Part shown: piece after piece, positions 37,337 to 45,522 of the stretch | How positions within the stretch are numbered: the stretch's first letter is position 1 | Layout: every line of letters starts with the position of its first letter | Source: Lingula anatina | Taxonomy: Eukaryota > Brachiopoda > Lingulata > Lingulida > Lingulidae | Reading direction: 5' to 3' | Assembly (NCBI RefSeq): GCF_001039355.2 | Contig: NW_019776058.1 | Span: forward strand, 64,001-109,522 | Length of the DNA stretch: 45,522 bases | Position numbers and translations under genes: made by a program | Notes under the pieces: generated by a model | The model's database searches: none | Seen by the model: only the letters and a program-made list of their open reading frames with translations | What the model was told of the DNA's origin: nothing

Positions 37337-37440
37337 CTAGAGGATCAGAGAGGCGATACCGCCTCCTGATATTGTACCACCAGCTGGAGTAAGCGCATTC
37401 GAATGGAACCACCCCCCCCCAAAAAAAAAAGGGACACCAN
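37337..37440 (-). mobile_element. Helitron-like 3' terminus, second occurrence
   Basis: The minus strand ends with hairpin GAGGCG-GTAT-CGCCTC (37350-37365), 9 nt, then CTAG (37337-37340), followed by T. It is nearly identical to the end at 4969. A C10/A10 run (about 37411-37430) follows inside the element and an N interrupts at 37440. The 5' TC terminus of the element was not found. Confidence 0.65.
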
Positions 37441-38624
37441 ATTGGTTTTCCTTGAAATGTGTTATCAGTGTTGCATATATGCTGACAAAAGAGAAAACGT
37501 AAGGGCAACACTGAGCATATCTCTGCTAGTTTTGAAGATATGAGGGGCAAGAAAATATGCAAAGGTCAGTTCATGGTATATGATTTCCTATTCAAGTTAA
37601 ATAGTAACTATGGGTATCTCCTTGCTAATTTTGGAGATAAAGAGGCCAGAAAACATGCAAAGTATAGTTCATCATAAAAAGTAGGTCAAAGGTTAATTTC
37701 AAGGTCACAGTTAGATTGCCAGTATATGACTTCCTGTTCAGGTTCAATAGTAACTATGGGTGTATCTCTGCCAGTTTTCGAGATATAAGGGAGATAATTT
37801 TTGCAAAGTTCAGTTCATGGTGAAAAGTAGGTCAAAGGTCAATTTCAAGGTCACAGTTAGATTATCAGTATATGACTTCCTATTCAAGTTCAATAGTAAC
37901 TAAGGGCTTATCTCTGCTAATTTTTGAGTAATTCACATTTTATTTTCACCACTGAATTTTGGATGTTGAACTTTTTGATTAGTGCAATGCCTAAGCCGTA
38001 TCAAAAACAAAAAAAATGGACACCACCCCCAGTGCTGCCCTTGACAAGTTCTACAAAATGCAAAAAACAAGAGGTCTCTAGCATTAACGGTTCCAGAATT
38101 AGAGAGAATTTTCAGTTTCGGCATCTAATGGCCGCTACTACCATGAAAATGCACCGATTGACCCCAAACTCACGAAAATGAAAGATGACCCTAAGGGTAA
38201 CACCTGCCCATAATATTATAGGTAAGATATGTTTCGTTTCTAAATATCGGCTGAAATAAAAATTTTCTCGCAAAAAATTCCCATTTTTAGAAAATTTTGG
38301 CCTGTTTGACCTTGAAATAAAGGTCAAAGGTCAAATCCAAGGGCATATTTGAAATCCTCACATATGACTTTTGGTCAGCCATCTGTTGTAATTTTTCCCA
38401 TAATTCCATCGGTTTGGGAGATATTTAGCATTGAATTTTCAAAATTTTTGACAAGGGTGCATTTCAACGAGCGTCACGCCCAGGTCAATGCACCAACTGA
38501 GACAAAAAAACCTGGGGGTTCAAGTTGAGATTATATGTGACCTAAATCCAAGAGATGGGGACACAGGTCCTTGCGGTCTAGGAGGAGAAGCGGTAACGGT
38601 GACTCGTATCCCACGTCATCCTGC

Positions 38625-38674
38625 GGAGCCGCAGGAGCCGCAGGAGCCGGCGGAGCCGGCGGAGCCGGCGGAGC
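38625..38674. repeat. GC-rich 9-bp minisatellite
   Basis: About 5.5 copies of GGAGCCGCA / GGAGCCGGC, strikingly GC-rich in an AT-rich region. It is open in several frames, so the Pro/Ala or Glu/Pro-rich ORFs over it are not evidence of a gene. Confidence 0.85.
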
Positions 38675-38705
38675 TGTACGAGACGGGTCGGGACTAAAAC
38701 CATGA

Positions 38706-38733
38706 GTACCGCCAGCGTACACGCTGGTGGTAC
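38706..38733. other. 28-nt near-perfect hairpin
   Basis: GTACCGCCAGCGT pairs with ACGCTGGTGGTAC around a 2-nt loop: 13 pairs with one G-T wobble. CTAA follows at 38737-38740, exactly where the first 262-bp tandem copy begins. It could be a second Helitron-type 3' end (plus strand), but the next base is G and not the usual T. Confidence 0.5.
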
Positions 38734-38740
38734 TAACTAA

Positions 38741-39264
38741 GCATCAAGACTAAATTAGTTTACCATCCGAAGCACATGCATCTAAAAGACCTGCAGTGAC
38801 ATTCAGACTTGACAACCATATACATGTACACAGTTTAACTTGCTCTTCTTACATTCATAAGTTGTTTTCTAAGAGTTTTACAGTTTTGGCTAATTCTAAA
38901 GACAGGCAAACTTAATAACATCAAATACAACATTTATTCCACAACTTAAAGAAAAATATACATGTACATGTAATAGTAATTGTGCAAACAATGGATATAC
39001 TAGCATCAAGACTAAATTAGTTTACCATCCGAAGCACATGCATCTAAAAGACCTGCAGTGACATTCAGACTTGACAACCATATACATGTACACAGTTTAA
39101 CTTGCTCTTCTTACATTCATAAGTTGTTTTCTAAGAGTTTTACAGTTTTGGCTAATTCTAAAGACAGGCAAACTTAATAACATCAAATACAACATTTATT
39201 CCACAACTTAAAGAAAAATATACATGTACATGTAATAGTAATTGTGCAAACAATGGATATACTA
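38741..39264. repeat. Tandem duplication, 2 x 262 bp
   Basis: The unit starting GCATCAAGACTAAATTAG at 38741 recurs at 39003 with no difference that I can see. No N separates the copies. ACTA precedes both copies closely (microhomology). Confidence 0.88.
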
Positions 39265-39596
39265 GTTGATAATTATTTTTTTGTATTTATTGTTGGTAAT
39301 GAGCAAGGCCTTTTTCTGTAATACTGGCAAAAATGAATGAGCTAAATCAATATCACAAGTACATGTGCCATATTTACAATGACTTGGGGCATTTGTGCAT
39401 CACATTTTTACATGTACATGTAATAGTAATTGTGCAAACAATGGATATACTAGTTGATAATTATTTTTTGTATTTATTGTTGGTAATGAGCAAGGCCTTT
39501 TTCTGTAATACTGGCAAAAATGAATGAGCTAAATCAATATCACAAGTACATGTGCCATATTTACAATGACTTGGGGCATTTGTGCATCACATTTTT
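39221..39596. repeat. Tandem duplication, 2 x 188 bp
   Basis: The unit starting TACATGTACATGTAATAG at 39221 recurs at 39409, overlapping the end of the 262-bp duplication. The copies differ by about one T in a run. TACATGTACATG is itself a direct repeat that may have seeded the event. Confidence 0.85.
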
Positions 39597-39747
39597 TTAT
39601 AATGTAAATTTTAAAACAAACTGAAATTGTTTAAATTTCAATATATGCAGTTTCTGAGAGTACCAGTATTTTTTCTCCTTCTAGTACAAATGTAGATGTT
39701 TATGAATATATTGAAGCAAACTTCAAAAATATTTTCAGATCTTTGAG

Positions 39748-40526
39748 TTATATCATATCATTGTCATCATCATCATCATTATCATCATCATCATCGTCAT
39801 CATCTATCCAACGAAAATTTCTGTCTAGCAGATTTGGTAGGTCTGGCATTATGGCACACTGATTTATAGCATCTTCTTCAGGATTACATTTTTCATCATT
39901 CCCCATTTCCCCTTTACCTTCTTCTGTCTCCCCAACATCTTTGAGAAGAGGGGTACATGTATCACTTACTTTGAGCCTTTCATCTTGGATGGAGTCATCA
40001 AGACAGAATGTCACTCTTAATTTGCTGTCACTTTTTACGGATTTGACATTATCTCCAGCAGAATTTCCTAGGATTCCAAGGACAGAAGGCTCGCTGGCCC
40101 CTATGTGCTGGTTGCTAGGTTTACTGCCTTGTTTTAACTTGAAGCATGACACTGAGCTATCTGTGCTTTTGGGCAGAGTAGGGAGAGAGGCGTTTTTCTC
40201 ACAGAAATCAAATTTAAGAAACGCAGGTTGGTTGAGCTGTGTTGCACCTTTAATATTATTTCTAATTGCCAACAATGGTAGTTCACCATAACTGGCTTGT
40301 TTGACTTTAGGAAAGCTTTTGACAGAGTTAGCAAAACTTCCTGTTCGACTTCTTGAAGGGACAAGCGTATCGGAGGCAGAATTTCTACGTCTTGACTGGA
40401 TGCCATTTCTTAATGCATGATTTGGTTGGGTTGCAAGCAATCTTCTGACCTGTGGCGAGGCCTGAGTGAGCGATGTCACAGATCGTGTTGTGCTGAGAGT
40501 GTGAAACACAGAATGTGATGATCCAC
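39748..40526 (-). CDS. Terminal exon of an unidentified protein with RVxF motif and poly-Asp C-terminus
   Basis: An exon begins at 40526 after the acceptor CACAG and stays open for 258 codons to the stop at 39748. The frame is also open back to an ATG at 40632, so a start there is possible. The peptide is Ser-rich and basic at first (RRRNSASDTLVPSRSRTGS), then contains KLRVTF, a textbook RVxF PP1-docking motif. It becomes acidic and ends PNLLDRNFRWID followed by an Asp/Asn run encoded by a TCA/TCG trinucleotide repeat. A consensus donor GTAAGT at 39964-39969 in phase 0 would allow the exon to end after ERLK and join the kinase exon at 35369, making this the kinase's N-terminus instead. I do not recognise the family and cannot choose between the two. 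Confidence 0.6.
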
Positions 40527-40813
40527 CTGTGATAGGCCAATTGTGAGCAGGAAAAGCAAACAGATAATCTTTACTGTAGCAAAGGAAAATACTTTGATTG
40601 GATTCCTTTTCAAAAAAATCACTTGGGACCAAAAGTTAGTTGGTCTTAACTTAAAACCCAAAATTTAGCTCCACTCCACAGAATATATCTCCAGTAGTCT
40701 ACTAAAATAAAGTCCCAAAAGAAGCTTTTTTTTTTTTATAAAACAGGCACATTTCAGAAAAACAAATTTTGATTTATCATGGCTCAAAAAAGACCTATTT
40801 TTTTTTCTTGAAG

Positions 40814-40933
40814 TTAAAAGTTCCCTTTGATCTCAAGTCCTTTTTGAAACAGGTCCATGGGAGGTTTATATAATGGATACATTTCCAGTTCACAGTCAAT
40901 AATTACAGTTTGAAGCATCATTGCTGCTTCCAT
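40814..40933 (-). CDS. Possible short terminal exon (39 codons)
   Basis: Follows a good acceptor (TTATTTTTCTGCCAG) and runs MEAAMMLQTVIIDCELEMYP...GLEIKGNF to TAA. The composition looks protein-like and faintly recalls the C-terminus of cytochrome P450s, but I found no heme-binding exon upstream. It may be chance. Confidence 0.18.
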   Translation of the reverse strand: MEAAMMLQTVIIDCELEMYPLYKPPMDLFQKGLEIKGNF

Positions 40934-42410
40934 CTGGCAGAAAAATAATTATGTTCAAGATCAAAATCATTAGAAACTAGTAGCTTTTTGACTAAGATGT
41001 GACAATATCTAAAACTTTTGTTTTATAAGTATTCCAAAATGCAAGTCTAAAATTCTCATGATCTGTGATGTTAAAGGCTATTGATATATATATATTCAAT
41101 ATTTCCGTTAAATATATCATACATTAATCATAACTACTTGCTACCAGTAGAATTTAAAAATAGAATAAAATGAAGACTTCCCAATTACTTCAGTTCATAA
41201 TTGCCAATTAATCTGTAAATATCACTTGAATCATGACAAAAAATTACATCAACAATGAAAAACTTCTGGCTGACAGACACTTGCAGTTGAGGGATATATA
41301 CAAAACTCTTTCAAAAGTACATTGTACAAATATCTACAAACAGGTATAAAATGGCGTAACCAACAATTAGTCATAAAAACATCACTCATCACCACGCGAT
41401 TATGTTCCAGGTTTCAAAAATTGATAAATTACTAAAATCTACACACACACACATAATCAATTTAATTAGAAAACAGTTCTGATGATGAGCAATGTTGCAG
41501 TGGAACACCAACTTCTACTGTCAGCAAAATATTCCAAAATACAAAACAACATGAGGGATATTTAAAATATAAATAAGTGTGGTACCAAAAATTGAACACC
41601 TTTTTTGACTCATAGTTATTGTACTCCCTGCCATATGGGACAAACATTTTGTTGAATTAAGAGAGACAGGGTTTATTTTCCTGAAAATTTCAACACTTTT
41701 ACCCTTGATCACCAGGGTGCACCAAGTTAAAAGCCACTCACAATTTACAATCAAATCTAGAAAAAATTTTAGTTTGCATTTTTAATCCTTGAGTCACTCT
41801 AATAACAAAGGTGGAAACTGTATGATGAACTGTGCTCATGATGATAAAAATGGAAGTTGAAAAACTTCAAAATTAAAAAAAAAAAAAAAAAAAAGACTTT
41901 TCTGAAAGTTTTAGATAAGATATATTTTGGGATTAACAAATTTAGTGAAATTTTCAGGTAAATAATTTTTTTATAATAAAAATCTAAAAACTCACTGTGT
42001 GACACAGTTTAAACAAGTTTACATATATAATAATACAATACAATAAGATGACCAACATCACAGTTTGCAAAATATCACAGCCGTTTGTTTACATACATCA
42101 TGTTGTAAACAACACCTGACAACATTGGTATACTGACAGCCAAAATACTTGAAAATACAAAAGCACATAGAGATGACAGACCTGTGAACAATAACTGAAA
42201 ATCCACCCAGCACTATTTCAATTAAAACAATTTTTAGACTTATTGCAGGAAGAATTTTATTCTTGGGACCTAACCCCTCAGCCATAATGGGAGTTAAAAA
42301 GAACTGCCCCTTTCGCAAATGTCCACTCTGAATCAAAAACTATATATGAGTTTTATGCCATTTTGTAAGTCAGGTCAAATGACAGGTGAAAAGGTCCACA
42401 TTCTAAGAAA

Positions 42411-42440
42411 AAGAACCCCACCCCTTTGAAATTGCTGGCT
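42411..42440. repeat. Dispersed repeat phrase (mate at 43761-43790)
   Basis: AAGAACCCC...CCCTT.GAAAT/CTGCTGG occurs here and at 43761-43790 in the same orientation with a few changes; probably fragments of one old repeat family. Confidence 0.4.
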
Positions 42441-43596
42441 AAGTAAGGGCCTTCATGAGACTTAAATTAATGTCCAACAAGAAGACATATTCTCGGGACA
42501 AAATGATAGTCTAGTGGTCAGGTTGAAAAACAGGATTGTGGGTAAATTGATGGAAAACAAATGTTACCCAAAGTGACCTTAATGGTTGATTGCAATCAAG
42601 CTGGGATTAGTCTTGAAATAGTTTTAATGAAAACAGTGCTGGCTGTGGCCTGATGCTTACAACAGTAAATCACAGAGGAGGACACAGTTATCATGAGCAT
42701 CTCTTCATGTTACTGACACATACAATACTGTAGTTATAAAAACATCTAAAAAAGGGGTTGGGGAATAAATTCACAATATTGAAATATAAAAATTTTGTAC
42801 ATACAATTTGCTTTCCTAAATGTCTCCCTTGCTAAAAATTGAACACAGTAAGCATAAAGGTTTAAAATATAAACAGCTACTTAAATATTCAATATGCAGA
42901 CTCATTTTAAATTCAACTTTAGTCAAGTATATATCAAACATTAATGACATCTCTGTCACATCCTGACACAATCCTACATCTCAGCAATCACAATCATACC
43001 AGAGCACACTCCACATTGTGCCAATCACAACAAACACATTTAGTTTAAGTCTCTGGAACAAAAATAGACAATGTGATAAAATCATGGGGAAAAAGAGGGA
43101 GGGGGGGGGGGGCTGATGGATAAGGAAAGCCTTTTCTTTAAACTGGGTCTGCCTCCCAAAAAGAACAGTTTTTAAATAACCTATCAGCATGAGATCACTA
43201 GTTACCTATAAAGGGTTGTGGTTTTATGTAAGAATTAATAATAATAATTTATTGAGCACTGAAATGTTTTTACATTTAGAGGCTCTCTAACTACTATACA
43301 TTATACATACGAAAAGATAGTAATGATAGTAAGTAAATGAAAGAGAGAAAAAAAATTATACTTATATAATGTTACACAATATACATTCTCTTAATATGCA
43401 GGTGAGATGCATGAAATCATTTGTGCACTCCAGAATTAGAGATTGAATTTTTTTCTTCAAAATTTCACTTGATTTCATTATTGAAAAAATGTGTTATATG
43501 TACATCTCTTGCATTTCTGGTATTATCATTTAGATATCAGAAATGAATGAATATATTTAGTTCATAAACTTAGCACCAACACCAACCTGTAGGCTG

Positions 43597-43632
43597 GTGG
43601 TGGGGGGGGGGGGCAGGGTCGGGGGGAAGGGT
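43597..43632 (+). other. G-rich tract with G-quadruplex potential
   Basis: GGTGGT, then a run of about 13 G, then CAGGGTC, six G, AA and GGG: four or more G runs with short spacers. Confidence 0.6.
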
Positions 43633-44827
43633 TAAATAGAACTGCTCTTTTGGTTAGGAAAGATTCTGCTCTCACTCAAAAATGTACCTACATATACCTC
43701 CTTTGCCAAAATTGTCAATTTGGGCCAACTAAGCTGGTAAAAAAGACACCCCTTTATTTAAAGAACCCCCTGCCCCTTGAAACTGCTGGTTACACTCTTC
43801 CAACATCTGAATTATTCTTCAACCTTTTGTAGGCTTCTTTTCCTGCCAAGCTGAGGGCAATACTCAGAAACTCTCACCACATATTCATATATACATATAC
43901 ACTCTGCGTGAGTGAACTCTACCAGTACACTAAAATCCCATTGCCTGACTATATAGCACACCCTGTTGTATCTGGTCTCATTGACACCAATGGAAACAGC
44001 ATCAATTATGCAGTATCTCTTAATTCAAGGGCAATTGATTCAAATAATTAACACCTTCACAAATGCTTCAGGGAAGATCAAACACCCACTCCACCTACTA
44101 ATCAGGTGCCATTTTATAGAAAACAGGCTAATCACAATTACACGATTCAATGACAGAAAAAATGCCAATTAGCCAACATTTCACAGTAATATACATTTAT
44201 CTGTGATCTACGTCGCAAGGCCAGCAATTTCAACTGGGGTTGTTTCTCTGAAATGTGAATCTTTTTACTCCCTAAGTTGACCCAGTTGACAAAGTAATAG
44301 TCAAATGGCAGAGAACTTTGATCAAATTTTTATACATGTGAGGATGTTTATACATTCGAATTTGGGATTTACCTGTATATATTTCATCACTAAAAGCTCA
44401 GATGATTTGCAAGATAATGATAGTACAGAGAGAAAGAGAGAGGGAGAGGTTCAATCAAATTCTCTGAAGAGGTCCATTAATTTCATACCACTGGGGACAT
44501 ATTGATATTAATGGCACATATTACATCAGCCACTTCTCACTGATCTACTGGGACATACATAATTTATATTCAATTACCCAAATAACATATTTTGATGCAC
44601 AGGAAACACTTAAGCTTTATTCCCAGGTGCCCTTTCTGATCCCATTTCCCACCAAAGCAAGTGTGCAGTGTTCATTCCATTAGCTTACTTTATAGAAGAA
44701 AATTTGTAATTTCCCCACAGAGTCCACATATGCTTCATGGTACCGGTACTGAATTAAACCCTGTGGTTTAATTCAGCTAGGGTGGGGGTTGTACAGAAGG
44801 AGATAATGGAGAGACTATTTTAGTTGA

Positions 44828-44850
44828 GGGGAAGGGGGTGGGGGAGGGGG
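44828..44850 (+). other. Strong G-quadruplex motif
   Basis: G4-AA-G5-T-G5-A-G5: four G runs of at least four with loops of one or two bases, a pattern that predicts a very stable quadruplex. Confidence 0.75.
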
Positions 44851-44917
44851 TCCTGTGAGATGGAACTTGATCAGCCAAGCAAAGAATGACTGAATCTACA
44901 TCTTGTAAGTTAGGTGA

Positions 44918-44942
44918 TAAATAAATAAATAAATAAATAAAC
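44918..44942. repeat. (AAAT)n microsatellite
   Basis: About six perfect copies of AAAT. Confidence 0.85.
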
Positions 44943-45522
44943 ACACAGATTCAAACACACATACTTCATCCAGATCACAATCTCAACATTCTACATCATA
45001 ACATTGGAATTACATACATTTTGTTTTACAGGAAATAAACAAACATCACTTCACCACACTCTCATGTTCCTTTCCCTAGAACTTCATTCTTCTATTGAAT
45101 GAATCAATAATTTGCTAACAGCACTGAATTGCTACCATCTATCATTATAATACTTTTCACTGCTGGTTTGTGTTGATTATATCATACATCTGTCATCTTA
45201 CAATAAAACTTATATCTGAAATTATATAGGTACATAAATGGTGGTGTAAATTAATCAATTATATCAATAAATCCTATGATATCTAAAAGTTAAACAAAAT
45301 AAATTCTAGAAACATAAGACAAAAAGCTTAATAAATAAAAAATTGCAACTGATTTCATAATAAGGAAAAGTTAGGAATGCTTTCAGATAAAGTTGTGTGC
45401 AATCTGTGAGTATGTTAAGTGCCTTTTGTTAAGAAAAGGACTCGACAAGTCCAGTTTTCATTTTGAACAAAGTAAATATTTTTTAAAAAGATGCCTGCAT
45501 TTTAAAATATGTAATTCATGTC

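Larger units (their letters stand above)
37441..38740. repeat. Composite repeat patch with 146-bp tandem units and DR1 motifs
   Basis: From about 37577 a unit beginning TATATGA(C/T)TTCCT recurs at 37723 and 37869, an exact 146-bp period. Each complete unit holds AGGTCAAAGGT(C/T)A then TTCAAGGTCAC. A third AGGTCAAAGGTCA lies at 38321-38333. The rest resembles dispersed non-coding repeat. It is probably the body of the Helitron-like element whose end is at 37337, but continuity across the N at 37440 is assumed. Confidence 0.6.
40934..45522. other. No gene recognised; repeats and G-rich tracts
   Basis: AT-rich sequence with short open frames only. It contains an A17-like run (about 41877-41894), G-rich tracts at 43097-43112, 43597-43632 and 44828-44850, an (AAAT)n microsatellite near 44920-44940, and a dispersed repeat phrase at 42411 and 43761. 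It may be an intron of, or the flank upstream of, the gene ending at 39748. Confidence 0.5.

Noticed and set aside
38488-38722. Pro/Ala-rich and Glu/Pro-rich ORFs over the GC-rich minisatellite
   Set aside because: Repeats of a 9-bp GC-rich unit are open in several frames on both strands, and no flanking coding signal exists.
40814-40933. Identification of this short exon candidate as a cytochrome P450 C-terminus
   Set aside because: The resemblance is faint and no FxxGxRxCxG heme-binding exon was found upstream, so it is listed only as a possible exon without function.
1-45522. CRISPR arrays, rRNA or tRNA genes, bacterial operons, viral genes
   Set aside because: None was seen. Direct repeats are tandem duplications or satellites without spacer structure, and the gene structure is that of an animal nuclear genome.

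Overview
This is eukaryotic nuclear DNA from an invertebrate animal: AT-rich, with long introns, short exons, GT-AG splice sites and no bacterial-style operons. The exon-intron genes, together with dispersed repeats carrying AGGTCA half-sites of a kind I associate with mollusc genomes, suggest a mollusc or other lophotrochozoan. That placement is an inference, not a proof.

Layout. (1) Positions 1-5011 and 5013-10300 hold the same locus twice: the 5' end of a methylmalonate-semialdehyde dehydrogenase gene (ALDH6A1, minus strand, exons 1-4) divergent from a complete six-exon LIN52 gene (plus strand, 116 aa), sharing a 237-bp promoter. The human genes are also head to head. SNPs and single-N joins indicate that 446-5011 is the alternate haplotype wedged between two overlapping pieces of one haplotype, so the genome probably has one locus. 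(2) From 35369 down to 11029 on the minus strand lies a large protein kinase gene of the CMGC class, DYRK/HIPK-like, with at least twelve coding exons: a catalytic core followed by a low-complexity tail of about 850 residues, mostly in one 2465-bp exon. It is tail to tail with LIN52. Its first exon is unresolved; candidates lie at 36804-37059 or in the exon at 39748-40526. (3) 37337-38740 is a repeat patch with a Helitron-like end, 146-bp tandem units and nuclear-receptor-type DR1 motifs. (4) 38741-39596 carries two near-perfect tandem duplications. (5) 39748-40526 is a coding exon of unknown identity with a PP1-docking-like motif and an acidic C-terminus. (6) 40934-45522 shows no convincing gene, only simple repeats and G-rich tracts.

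Functional links. LIN52 is a MuvB-core subunit of the DREAM complex. In mammals, assembly of DREAM depends on DYRK1A phosphorylating a LIN52 serine, and that site is conserved here. A DYRK-like kinase as the next gene is therefore notable, but any functional link is inference. ALDH6A1 is a mitochondrial enzyme of valine and thymine breakdown and shares only the promoter with LIN52.

Assembly caution. Ns at 445, 5012, 15858, 18386-18568, 35089 and 37440 mark contig joins. At least four of these are flanked by duplicated sequence, so apparent copy number should not be trusted without long reads.
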